The position numbers and the translations under genes are program-made. Shown one piece after another: positions 12,410 through 21,843 of a stretch of DNA of 64,000 nt. The notes below the pieces were generated by a model. It ran no database searches. It was given only the letters and a program-made list of their open reading frames with translations, and was not told where the DNA came from. Source of the DNA: Cyclina sinensis (lineage: Eukaryota; Mollusca; Bivalvia; Venerida; Veneridae); assembly GCA_012932295.1 (NCBI GenBank), contig JAAONU010000017.1, forward strand, positions 1,798,001 through 1,862,000. Reading direction: 5' to 3'. Numbering within the stretch: position 1 is the stretch's first letter; each line of letters opens with the position of its first letter.

Positions 12410-12679
12410 ATGAGAAGCAAGAGATTGTCAAATTTGTCATTAAATGCCTATAACCGACGCCGAAAGCGGATTCCGAAGGCAAAAAAAAAGATTCAGGCAT
12501 ACTTTACTTATGAGCATTCGTTCGACCAGAAAACCAAAAACTCACAATTTCGGAACTCCACAATCTGCTGGAATAAAGCGACAGGGTTCTCATTCGCCCT
12601 TTGCTACATTTACCAGCCCAAGAAGATGGAGCCCTGGGAAAAGGACGCCAAGCAGCCGACCACGCGCGTCGAAACTTAG
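12410..12679 (+). other. Possible alternative N-terminus, out of frame with the nuclease ORF
   Basis: An ATG in strong context (ACCATGA) at 12410 opens a frame beginning MRSKRLSNLSLNAYNRRRKR that overlaps the main ORF and ends at 12679. It is very basic. A run of nine A residues (12481-12489) sits where one fewer base would put this start in frame with the main ORF. A polypyrimidine tract plus TTGACAG near 12373-12396 just upstream looks like a splice acceptor. The overlap may be a homopolymer sequencing error, a real frameshift, or chance. Confidence 0.4.
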
Positions 12680-15600
12680 AAAAAATTTAAATTATCAGTT
12701 TCGTAATATAATGGACAAAAGTGCTCTTGAAATTAACTGTGATCTTGATGGGAGCATTTCTGTAATACGGGATTCAGAGGAAATTATCTCCAAAAAGCCC
12801 AAGGTATCGAACGAGGAAAACGAAATTTTGGTTCTTTGGAAAAATTCTTTGGAAGCTCTTAAAACAGCGGGACTGGACACGACAGTGCAGAACTTTTTGA
12901 AACTATTTAGCAGCGGCAGGTTTCCATCTAACAATATAGCTCTCAGATTATTTGCTGATGTTGTGAAATGGTTTACATGTCAGCAAACAACTGAAATGCG
13001 TTACTCTAGAGAAAGCAAAATGTTTTGGAAGCTTGGATATAGACTATTTGGCGGACGCTTTTTACATTTTATGGGTGGAAATAAAAATGAAGGAGCTGTT
13101 GTTTGTAGATCAGGCAACCAGACAAACCTTGACCCAGCAAAGTCAGATATAAATTTTGCTGTTCCGACCGAAAACATTCTCAGGCAGTTTGATCCGTATT
13201 TGCTGCAAAAGCAACTTCCAGATTTCTGTCCACCAGGTGTTCTGCACAATATGATAGAATATTTGCAGGACAGCATTAGCGATACGTCCTTTTGCTTGAC
13301 ATTTGATGGGAAAAAGCTAAAGCAGGGTTTGACGCAATCAAGCGGTGATGTTGACCTATTTGGTTTCGAGCTAAAAGAAAGCCTCGTGGCAAAGCAACAA
13401 AAACTGTTAGAAACAGTCAGTCCTTTTCAGGAAATAGAAGACTTGTTTATACACAGTAAAGTAGAAGATATATCGGATTTAGAGCCTGAAACCCGTTTGC
13501 TGTTCTACAGTAAAATGGAGAACGCTTTGAAACAGATATCGCAGGATATTCTTGAAATAAAGGACGTCCGCGCCAAGAAATTGTACGCTAAACAGAAACT
13601 AATAGAAAGATGCGGTGAGGCAGACTGGAAGAATAGTAAGTTTGTGATGGCAATTAGCAGTTTAATTGCCTATATTCATGAAATTGACGAATTCATCACT
13701 AATGCAACAGAAGTCCTTAATGACATAATAATATGTTTAGCTTACCTTAATAACAATGTACAGCATTTGTTGAAAGGAACTACAGGCAACTTGTTTCTTC
13801 TACAAAACTATTTGGCAATCGAAGAAATAGACTTCAATAGTAGCCGTACTATTAAGCAGCGAACGGACGTTTGGCTTGAAAAACGAAAGTCTGCTCGGGT
13901 TACAGGCAGTACGTTTTATAGAGCTATCGGACTTGATGGCCTGAAGAGACAACGTGATTATTTCGAGGAGTTGCTGTGTGGTTTTCCTGAAAATCATTCA
14001 GACAAAGTTCGTGAGTTCATGGCTTATGGAACGCAGAAAGAGCCTAGTGTAATGTTAACACTTGCTGGTAAGGTCGCACCAGTTGTTTTCCCGAAAATGA
14101 TTTGTTGTGAAGAAGGCTTCGTTGAACTTGGACAAAGTTATAATAACGGACCATTTATGGTCGTTTCACCGGATGGAAGCATCAGAACACAAGCCACAGT
14201 CGAAAGTACTCAAGCGGCAATTGAACTGAAATGTCCTGTATCGGATATTCATAAGTCCCTGCCTGTAAGATACTTCTTACAATGCCAAGCCGAAATCGCA
14301 TCACTTAATGTTGAATCTTTGGTTTATCTTTGTTGGAAACCAGACTTCAGCAGCGTGTTTATCGTGCAGAGGCAAGAAGAACTGTTTACAAAAGCGTATC
14401 GGATTGCAGAAAACCTTTACAATACGGCATCTTCAAAACGTGTTAAATCAATATCGCCTGACATCAGAATGCTTAAACGTGACATAACAGAAGCATGTAG
14501 CGATGGAAACTGCGTTACCTTTGTAGGACTATTTCCATCAATCGACCATAATATTGAGAGTGTCAATCAGTACGAAGCAGATATGTTTACATGTAGCAGA
14601 GCTGAGTATATGGTTGAAGCAATAATCCGATTATTTAAATCGAAATACGAACTACTACGAGAAAGGGCGACAGAAGCAATCGTGTTTTTGTGCAGCACAA
14701 TGGAAAGAAGCAATAGCACCAAGTCGCTAACTGTCCCAGTTTGCTGGTTTACGAAGGGATATTCATTGGATTCCCTGACGATGCGAAATATTACAGAACA
14801 CGTCATGAACGAATGCAACCAGGCTGGCCTTCATATTCCTGCAATTTCCTTTGATGGGCAGTGGCATCAGCTTGCCGTAAGAGATGTCAATGACAGACCA
14901 CTGACAATCTTACAGTTGCAGAAGGATGTCTGGAGAGAAGTTGAAAAGAAGAAAAAGCAGGACATACTTGCAGAAATAAAGGTTCTTAACAAAGACCCAA
15001 AATGGGATATCAAACGGAATGACAAGTCAGAAATAATAAGGTACATTGTTAAGGCTAAAAACAATGAGCGTCTTCCAAAAATGTCAGAACGGGTCCAGAG
15101 ACAAAGGCGAATAGAAATGGAGCGGAAGCGGCAAGAACAAATGAAAAGCCAGAGTGAAAAACTGTCAATCGAGGGCGGAAAAGAATGTAGCACATTGGAA
15201 GATATTGATAATAATGTAGACCAGGATCAGAATACAGATGCAACAAATGAAAGCAGAGGAGACCAAGATCAAACTTCCGATGATGAACACAAATTCAACA
15301 GCTTCTTTAGAAAAGAAATCAATGACACCTGGGACTCGTCATCTAAAAAAGCTATTGGTGAACAAGAAGCAACAATAATCCTAAAAATGCTGAAAACAGA
15401 TCCTAATAGTAATAAAAAGGACAGATGGACAAATGTTACCGTAAAAGTAATAGAAAGCATTTGCAATTCAGCACAGCAGCTGATGAGGTTGCGTGATGTA
15501 GATTTGAAGGTTCTTGTCCGTTACTTAAAGAAAAAGGGACAGCCTGGCATGAAAGAAAGTGAAAAGAAGAATGCTAAACTACAAAATATTATTAAAGCAT

Positions 15601-16454
15601 TAAAACTGATAGAAAATGAATCAGAACCGATGCAAATTCAAACTCAAATAAGTCGTCAGACGAGAAGGTCCGGCGTTGTCGAAAGCTTGCAGACCTTATC
15701 CTTTGCTAAAGTGTCCAAACTTACTAAATCTGAACTAAACATAATCTATGCTGAGTATGTGTGGCCAAAAAAGCTAACTGACTGGCAACAAAAAGCTTTC
15801 AAAATTAAAACAACTTTGTATGAACAAAACAAATGTGAATATACTGGTAGTGATTACATTGATCACCTTACTGCTGAACCGTTTGAGCAGCAAAAAGGTT
15901 CCTATTATGAACAGACACAGGGCACTACCGATTTTTTCTACGTTCCTGCCCATAGCCAAAAACGCGGACAGTATGAAGTTAGCTGTATTGATTCAAGTCA
16001 CTTACTTACCAGAACAAGGAGAAAATGTTGTAAAGGCGGCTTGGATGGGCTTTCAAATGATGCATGGTACAAAGTGGCCAAATCTGGAAAAACGAATTTA
16101 ACATTAGCTTTGGTCGAATGTATAATAGATCCAATGTCGGTCCCAATAGCGGTTACACATTTTAGTGAAAGTGTAGAAAAAGCAATGATTCAAAACGGTG
16201 ACCTGTATGAAGCAAGACTGTGTCGAGATATTCGAGAGTGGTGGAGGGCCGACGATGACCCCGGAATTTCAGCGCGGGAGAGAATTCGAATGAGGCTTGC
16301 ACTGCGTAGACGTCTCCTACAACATGTAAACTTTGGTCATTTTCCTCCGCCCGGTATGTTCATCAAGGGGTGGCCATCTCAGCTATGGGAAGGACTGATA
16401 GCAAATATCGATGCAAGTTTTTTCCCCAATATCCGAAAGCTTCACACGCATTAA
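12444..16454 (+). CDS. Transposon-encoded YqaJ-type nuclease protein, 1336 aa
   Basis: The protein has a basic, Ser/Pro/Arg-rich N-terminus (residues 1-90). A region follows with LTFDGKKLKQG (285-295). Residues about 468-660 match a YqaJ/lambda-exonuclease PD-(D/E)XK nuclease: RKSARVTGSTFYRAIGL (481-497), YGTQKEPSV (528-536), the first metal-binding Asp in VSPDGSI (D577), AIELKCPV with E594 and K596, and YFLQCQAEIASL (610-621) as the usual Gln-rich helix. After it come ISFDGQWHQLAVRD (801-814), a Lys-rich coiled stretch (830-905), an acidic linker (915-950), and a C-terminal block (about 1155-1325) with SCIDSSHLLTR, CRDIREWWRADDDPG and HFPPPGMFIKGWP. That block recalls large uncharacterised marine-invertebrate proteins. 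Family knowledge: YqaJ nucleases resect or cut DNA in phage recombination. The two FDG motifs may be parts of an RNase-H-like transposase core with the nuclease inserted, which is inference. The ATG follows an in-frame stop (TAA, 12441-12443). M91 (12714) is an alternative start, and a better-context ATG lies at 12410 in another frame. No introns are needed. Polyadenylation signal at 16465. Confidence 0.9.
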   Translation: MPITDAESGFRRQKKRFRHTLLMSIRSTRKPKTHNFGTPQSAGIKRQGSHSPFATFTSPRRWSPGKRTPSSRPRASKLRKNLNYQFRNIMDKSALEINCDLDGSISVIRDSEEIISKKPKVSNEENEILVLWKNSLEALKTAGLDTTVQNFLKLFSSGRFPSNNIALRLFADVVKWFTCQQTTEMRYSRESKMFWKLGYRLFGGRFLHFMGGNKNEGAVVCRSGNQTNLDPAKSDINFAVPTENILRQFDPYLLQKQLPDFCPPGVLHNMIEYLQDSISDTSFCLTFDGKKLKQGLTQSSGDVDLFGFELKESLVAKQQKLLETVSPFQEIEDLFIHSKVEDISDLEPETRLLFYSKMENALKQISQDILEIKDVRAKKLYAKQKLIERCGEADWKNSKFVMAISSLIAYIHEIDEFITNATEVLNDIIICLAYLNNNVQHLLKGTTGNLFLLQNYLAIEEIDFNSSRTIKQRTDVWLEKRKSARVTGSTFYRAIGLDGLKRQRDYFEELLCGFPENHSDKVREFMAYGTQKEPSVMLTLAGKVAPVVFPKMICCEEGFVELGQSYNNGPFMVVSPDGSIRTQATVESTQAAIELKCPVSDIHKSLPVRYFLQCQAEIASLNVESLVYLCWKPDFSSVFIVQRQEELFTKAYRIAENLYNTASSKRVKSISPDIRMLKRDITEACSDGNCVTFVGLFPSIDHNIESVNQYEADMFTCSRAEYMVEAIIRLFKSKYELLRERATEAIVFLCSTMERSNSTKSLTVPVCWFTKGYSLDSLTMRNITEHVMNECNQAGLHIPAISFDGQWHQLAVRDVNDRPLTILQLQKDVWREVEKKKKQDILAEIKVLNKDPKWDIKRNDKSEIIRYIVKAKNNERLPKMSERVQRQRRIEMERKRQEQMKSQSEKLSIEGGKECSTLEDIDNNVDQDQNTDATNESRGDQDQTSDDEHKFNSFFRKEINDTWDSSSKKAIGEQEATIILKMLKTDPNSNKKDRWTNVTVKVIESICNSAQQLMRLRDVDLKVLVRYLKKKGQPGMKESEKKNAKLQNIIKALKLIENESEPMQIQTQISRQTRRSGVVESLQTLSFAKVSKLTKSELNIIYAEYVWPKKLTDWQQKAFKIKTTLYEQNKCEYTGSDYIDHLTAEPFEQQKGSYYEQTQGTTDFFYVPAHSQKRGQYEVSCIDSSHLLTRTRRKCCKGGLDGLSNDAWYKVAKSGKTNLTLALVECIIDPMSVPIAVTHFSESVEKAMIQNGDLYEARLCRDIREWWRADDDPGISARERIRMRLALRRRLLQHVNFGHFPPPGMFIKGWPSQLWEGLIANIDASFFPNIRKLHTH

Positions 16455-16464
16455 TATTGCATTT

Positions 16465-16470
16465 AATAAA
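16465..16470 (+). terminator. AATAAA polyadenylation signal of the nuclease gene
   Basis: A canonical AATAAA begins 11 bases after the TAA stop codon at 16452-16454. This very short 3' spacing is common in compact transposon genes. Confidence 0.6.
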
Positions 16471-16474
16471 CATC

Positions 16475-17300
16475 ATCGATCATCTTTGAATATATTTCTT
16501 GTTATATTTATAGAGATCATCTATTCGACACAAAACAGCGGGCAAGGATAAAGGGTAAGAAGAAGGAAGAGACTATGTCGCGGGACAGGAATGCAATTCA
16601 AAGAGGATCATTAGGCGTAAGATGGGATCACTCCCGCAGGAATGACAGTAAAATTTGGCCAACCAAAAGATTGGGTATTGAATAGACTAAAGCTGTCAGG
16701 AGAGTACAGCGATAAACAAAAGTTTACGTGAAGTTAGCGTGACGGTTCAAATCGTTCTCATGTATTCATTCACATTCTTGTTAGCTGCTGGGCAAGTGGA
16801 TAACAGTTGTTAATTTTGATAAAGTGAATGACTATTCTTGATATCTTTTTGCGCAATGTCGGTTGGTGACTTGACATTTAGCATAATAAATAAGGTAAAT
16901 ATCCGCTGTGTCAGATTGTTTGAGTTATAGTTTGTTGGGGTTGAATGCCAGTTCACCTAACATATGTTCCTGAGTCTCCTAGCAGTTGACAAACCAGTCT
17001 TTCCGACAAAAGCAAAACCGATAATTCTGAGGTGTAATTACTATGTACTTGTAATCTAATATGAAGCGCAAAATTAAAGTTATCAATCACAAATAACAAT
17101 CAATTAAATTATCAAACTTTTATTCAAATCATAGGAAAACAAACCACAAAAATACAAAACAAGTATCACAAGAATAAAATGTTTACACATTCTTTGGAGT
17201 TTAATTGACAATAATACTGGAGAAAGAACGCAAGCTCGCTCATGCTCAAACACAAGGGCGCCTTTGCCACATAATACAGAAAAGAAGAAGCAAGTACGAT
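16475..17300. other. Transposon interior without recognised gene
   Basis: Downstream of the nuclease gene. A CGGTTCAAATCG word near 16743 is B-box-like, but no tRNA or SINE can be drawn around it. A possible short exon near 16515-16550 (TTATAG before, GGTAAG after) was considered but has no domain support. Confidence 0.4.
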
Positions 17301-18250
17301 CGCAATTCATAGCCTCGATAACCTTGACACTGATTGGATGATCTTGATCTCAACCGTCACCTAAGGGTTGAGGTCTATACGAAATGTCAAAGATATATGT
17401 CAATTAATTAAAGTCCTATGTAGTAAAGTAAAAAGTCTATTTTTAGCCTTGGTGATCTTGAACGTTGATCTCGGTGAGCTCAAACGCTGCCAAGGATAAA
17501 AAAATTTGAAAGTTACCTACAAACTATATATATAGGTTATTGGTCAACTACGCCCTTAGAGTTTTTGATTTTTTTCTTTAAAAGTTATAAAACAACTGGT
17601 AACCCATAGGATGATGGCTAATTTTGCTCCCACGACCATAGTTTTAACAAACTTGGTAGAGGTTCACTAGCCCACATTTCACATAAAAAAGTAAACTTAA
17701 GACTTTGTTGTTTTTGAAAAAGAAATGTTTTTACCTATGTAAGTCTATACAAAAATGCCTATTTTAGCTCTTTGGGGGCCTTATCTGAGGAGCCAATAAC
17801 TTGACCTGGTCAGTTCAAAAAAGAAAGAAAGATCTGTTTCATATAATTTTGTTTGGAATACAATCAAGAATCAAACCATATCAGTGCAAACAAGCCAAAA
17901 TATACGTATTTTTGCCCAAATCAGGGTGCATTACTGTTTCATACATGTTGTGATTAAGCTGTTTAAAGAAAGAAATCAAATCATTAGTTAAAATGTAGTA
18001 ACAAATAAAACTGTTGTCAAGCAAACATGACAAAATATGCGTGTTTTTGACCTTCCAGGCGCCATAATTATGATGGAATAAGGCCACTTCTATACTGATG
18101 ATACAAGTTTTGTGTGAGTTTGTTTTAAACAAAATCAAAAATGAAACTTCGATTTTGCAGTGAACAAACTATTGACGGACAAACGCATGGACGACGGTCA
18201 TCAACCGATAACAAAAGCAGACCATAACCACAAAGTGCTTAGGTGAGCTT
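17300..18250. repeat. Degenerate dispersed repeat ending in GTGAGCTTA
   Basis: A long diverged repeat with blocks such as GCCAAGGATAAA, AAAATATACGTATTTTTGCCC and AAAATATGCGTGTTTTTGACC. It closes with GACGGACAAACGCATGGACG and then GTGCTTAGGTGAGCTTA. The closing block is one I associate with abundant bivalve repeats (recalled). It lies inside the large transposon, between its two genes. Confidence 0.55.
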
Positions 18251-18536
18251 AGAACATTGTATCACAACAATAAAATAATTGCACTTTCATTGGACGTTGT
18301 TCAATAATAAAACACGTACGTAACTACGCACACTATTACACACCACCGAATTTAAAATATTGAAGTTTTGCGTTTACGTGAATATCAATCTTTGATCATT
18401 GTTATCAGAATCTGACATTATACACAAGTAAAGTATCATAAAGATGCCTCCATTGGCCTATCCTTGTTAAGACATTATACGAAAATGCGTCTTGCAAACG
18501 TTCTTACGTAAGAAATCGTGACTGATCACTCTAGTT

Positions 18537-20187
18537 TCACTTGTTCTGTTTATGCACTCTCTGATGGCGTGAAAGGTTGCTTTGATGTTTGTATGCTTTT
18601 CTACACGTCTGGCACACATACGGCCTCTCGTTACTGTGAGTCTGGACATGTGACCTTAAGTCACGCATGCTCCTCACAGACAAGCCACACGTTTCACATG
18701 TCACGAAACCTTCTTTTTTCTCATTGCGCTCATGTGCGATCAGCAGATAGCGGTCTGCAAAACATTTGCCGCATTTGGTACAAACAAAACTTTTCTGCTC
18801 TTCATGTTTCGATGCCCTGTGTCGCCGTAAGTGGTACTTATCCTGCAAAAAGAACCCTTAAAGTTTACACCAATTATACTTTGTAACCAGATACTCTTAC
18901 CAAGATGATTTTGGTTTCTGAAAAAAAATCTATATTATTGAATAACATTCAAGTACGTTTTTTTCCTCCATAAAATTACAACATTACTTCAAATTAATTA
19001 GTTTAGTCAGTGTACGCGTATACATGTTTACTGCAGCAATAAAATTTAGTACCATCACACAAGTCCCTTAATCGATGTAAGAATGATATTTATACCAGTA
19101 CAGAAAGGAAAAAAATATTTCAGATAATGTCAAGAGTGAGCTACTTTAATAGTATGTCAGCAAAGTGGGAAGACGATTATAAGAATGGCCTCCGTCTGTC
19201 AGCCTGTTCGTCCGTGTGTCCGTCCGTCCGTCCGAAACACTTTAGTTTCCGCTCCATAACTTAAAAACCGCTGACATTTTTAAAAAAATACTTTGGCACA
19301 AGTGATCCCCATTGGAGTCAATGTGCAGAGCGCATTAACTCGGTTGCTGCCCCGACGGTCAAGGTCACACTTCAAGGTCAAGTGTTAAAAAGTCTACATT
19401 TCGTATCCGCTCCATAACTTTTAAACCGCTGAATTTTCTTTTAGATAGCTTGGCACAATTGATCTTCATTATAAGACGATGTGCAGAGCACAATAATTGG
19501 GTTGCTACCCCCAAGGTCAAGGTCAGACTTAAAGGTCAAGTGTTAGAAAGTCTTCATTTCGTTTCCACTCCGTAACTTTTAAACCGCTGAAAATTTAATT
19601 TAAATAACTTGGCACAAGTGATCACCATTACGAGACTATGTGAAGAACACAATAATTGGGCTGGTCCTCACAAGGTCAAGGTCACAGTTAAAGGTCAAAT
19701 ATCCACATTTCACGTCGTCTGCTATATAACTTACGAACTTGGTTTACGAAAAGTTTTTTAATTACTTTGCACAAATGATCACCAAGGTCAAACTTAAATG
19801 TTCTCCATAACTTTTTGACTTTATAGAAGATTTTTAATAACTTGGCACATATAATTACTATCATGAGAGTATGTGCTTATTATATGCATGGCACAACATC
19901 AAGGTCATGGTTTGTTAAAGGTCAAGAAGTACATGTTCATGTCTGCTGCGGAAGGGCATTAAGCTGTCCTTCAGACTGCCTTGTTAAAAATATTTTTTGA
20001 CAGAGAAGAAATACTTAATAAAAAACAACAGTTTTTTTACTTAAAAAATCATAATAAAACGGTTTACTTGAAACGGTTTCCCACAACAGAAGTATCGTCC
20101 AACTCCGGCATGTACATTCATATGTCTCCGATGACCTTCTTGTGTTTTCAGTGTTTTACCACACTCCGCACAGACGTATTGAGCCAT
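18537..20187 (-). CDS. C2H2 zinc-finger protein, two exons, 141 aa
   Basis: Exon 1 is 20187-20068 (ATG at 20187-20185, 40 codons) and ends with a GTAAAC donor. Exon 2 is 18842-18537, after the acceptor TTCTTTTTGCAG, with a TGA stop. The junction is phase 0, and exon 2 has no ATG of its own, which supports splicing. Exon 1 starts MAQYVCAECGKTLKTQEGHR, a complete finger (C-x2-C, H-x3-H). The junction makes a second finger, RYFCCGKPFQ plus DKYHLRRHRASKH, in which two residues are missing between the cysteines. Finger 3 (FVCTKCGKCF) lacks a normal second histidine. Fingers 4 (FVTCETCGLSV) and 5 (YVCQTCRKAYKHQSN) look complete, joined by an HSNERPY linker. The protein probably binds DNA. It sits inside the TIR element, convergent with the nuclease gene, and may be a captured host gene or an accessory factor that binds the subterminal motifs (inference). 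Confidence 0.75.
19185..19960. repeat. Degenerate ~158-bp tandem repeat inside transposon, right
   Basis: It begins with TCCGTGTGTCCGTCCGTCCG and then repeats a block with CCGCTCCATAACTTNTAAAC, TTGGCACAAGTGATC and AAGGTCAAGGTCACACTT. Copies start near 19245, 19402 and 19560, with more decayed copies near 19714 and 19802. The repeat lies within the intron of the minus-strand zinc-finger gene. Confidence 0.8.
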
Positions 20188-20189
20188 GT

Positions 20190-20734
20190 CTGAAACAATT
20201 TCAATGAACTATGTCAGACAACTAAGGACAACATTAAACTTACATCAGAACCTAAAAGAGTTTGTAATTATTTCAATTCTCATCGTCCTCAAGGACCTCA
20301 AACTGTGCAGCAAAGAAAACAACCAAAGTTTCGTTTACACAAGAGAACGAATGAAATCAAATTTGGACAAATCAAGGCACATCATTACACTTAACATCAG
20401 CGGTTTAATTATCATGTCGCTTCACTGAACAGAAATAACTGAAATAAAAACTAAGGTATTAACCTGAAGAGCTGATAAAATGCTTCATTGGTATGAAAAT
20501 GAAAACGATCATGTTTGATACTGATCAACATTTTCTTAACACGCGATCCCTTAAAATACGACCTATGATCGAGGCGACATGAGTACGAATTCCACGCACA
20601 GATGGTCTATTAAATGCACTAACGATTCTTCAGTTATTTAAATAGTCTGTATGTGTAAACTTTCATGAATCCGACATGTTTCACGTCTTCAGAATCTTCT
20701 GCGCCGACTTGATGTTGTGCAACAATGTTTTTCT
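20190..20734. other. Transposon interior upstream of the zinc-finger gene
   Basis: This is the probable promoter side of the minus-strand zinc-finger gene. A possible acceptor (TTGTTTCAG, minus strand) lies 2 bases before its ATG, so a leader intron is possible. No promoter motif could be assigned. Confidence 0.4.
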
Positions 20735-21224
20735 TGCCGAAAACCATGTTGATAGTGGTTGCGTGGAAATATTGCTTCCACACATATCATTTTAAAAACC
20801 TATTCCACACATATCTCTTTTGAATTATTTAGCATTATTTTGTTCACTTGTTGAATAAAATGCATTCCACACACAATGTTTATTCTGTATCAAATATTGT
20901 TCGCTCCGGTAATATAATAGGTTTCTTAAACAAACTATAAAGGTGGATTTGGCATCGTTTTTAAGATATGCTTCCACACATATCATCGCAATTTTACCAA
21001 TTTAAAACGCGCCGTTTCACTTTATTAAAAAACTACAAAATATTTGCGAGAAACATTTGGGGACAGTTTGTGTTACCAAAGGGAGCGGGCCCTCAACTCT
21101 ATCCGATGAAAAATTATGATGTATTAAAAAAAATATCGTAAAAAAAGTTACCTCAATCGACGTTTTGTTTACCTTTTGTCCACCCACACATATCCATCGA
21201 AGTCACGTGGTATCGGCACCGTGT
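20735..21224 (-). repeat. Right terminal inverted repeat, 490 bp
   Basis: Reverse complement of 10555-11044 over its whole length with one mismatch seen. It ends in GGCACCGTGT and is followed by TAA, the right target duplication (21225-21227). Confidence 0.95.
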
Positions 21225-21640
21225 TAAAGGTGTCTTCCAATTCAAATTTATCCTGTCACTAATAACACTTTCGAACTAATAACAAGGTGTCGGATATTTT
21301 TCTTTGTCTACGGCAGTTGGCAGTTGATATACGGCACATGATATGTCATGGACTACTTTAATCAGAAGGAAGTGATAAAATTGATGTTATTACAAACAGA
21401 GACTACTTTAATAAAAAATTAAATATTTCAATTTGTAAATCTTACATAATAGTGATCATTTAAGGAAATAAAGTTACAGAAACTTTGGAACTATTTTTGT
21501 GTGTGTGCAAATGTACCACTGCCGGATAACCTTGACATTAGCCTAAGTTGAAACACTTTAAAGATAGAGTTTCAGCATCTTAAGATAATTCAATATCTTA
21601 AGTTAATTATTTCCAAATGCCAGATTTGACAGGATAAATA
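21225..21640. other. Right flank of the large transposon
   Basis: AT-rich DNA with no recognised gene or bounded repeat. It starts with the TAA target duplication. Confidence 0.5.
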
Positions 21641-21641
21641 G

Positions 21642-21779
21642 AATAATAGGTTAGTGTCTTAACTGAGAAAGTTTATCTGGCTCGGCTGCGGAATTTATCG
21701 GGTGAGCCTGCGACTCACCCGATAAATTCCTACGCCTTGCTAGATAAACTTTCTCATATTAAGACACTAACCTATTATT
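21642..21779. mobile_element. 138-bp hairpin (foldback) element
   Basis: Arms 21642-21706 and 21714-21779 are about 65-bp inverted repeats around a 7-base loop. They begin AATAATAGGTTAGTGTCTTA and end with its complement; the loop-proximal arms read GAATTTATCGGGTGAG. Arm pairing is good, with a mismatched zone in the middle (CTGGCTCGGCTGC against CTACGCCTTGCTAG). Such a structure is typical of a foldback MITE. No clear target duplication was found. Confidence 0.75.
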
Positions 21780-21843
21780 TTCTATATCTTTTTGGCCACG
21801 ATTAAATGGTATACTTCTGCCATATACTTCTTCTTTATGTCTT

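Larger units (their letters stand above)
10555..21224. mobile_element. 10.67-kb TIR DNA transposon with YqaJ nuclease and C2H2 genes
   Basis: Two 490-bp inverted terminal repeats bound the unit. It carries one intact 1336-codon ORF on the plus strand, a small two-exon zinc-finger gene on the minus strand, and long degenerate tandem repeats on both sides of the genes. A 3-bp direct repeat TAA flanks it. TIRs that differ at one base in 490 and an ORF without stops suggest a recent insertion and possibly an autonomous element. No reverse transcriptase, integrase, protein-primed polymerase or capsid gene is seen, which argues against a retroelement, a Polinton or an integrated virus. YqaJ proteins are reported as partners of the transposase in the ISL2EU group near Harbinger (recalled, not checked). 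The 3-bp TAA target would also suit Harbinger relatives. Superfamily is left open. Confidence 0.92.

Noticed and set aside
12695..15959. Many antisense and alternative-frame ORFs of 60-108 codons across the nuclease gene
   Set aside because: They overlap the long ORF, have no domain features and are expected shadows of a 4-kb coding frame.
16500..16560. Possible extra short exon after the nuclease stop codon
   Set aside because: Weak splice-like ends only. The gene already has a stop and a polyadenylation signal just before it.
10555..21224. Integrated virus or Polinton, suggested by the YqaJ 'viral recombinase' family name
   Set aside because: No polymerase, integrase, ATPase, protease or capsid gene is present. 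The long TIRs and short target duplication fit a DNA transposon.
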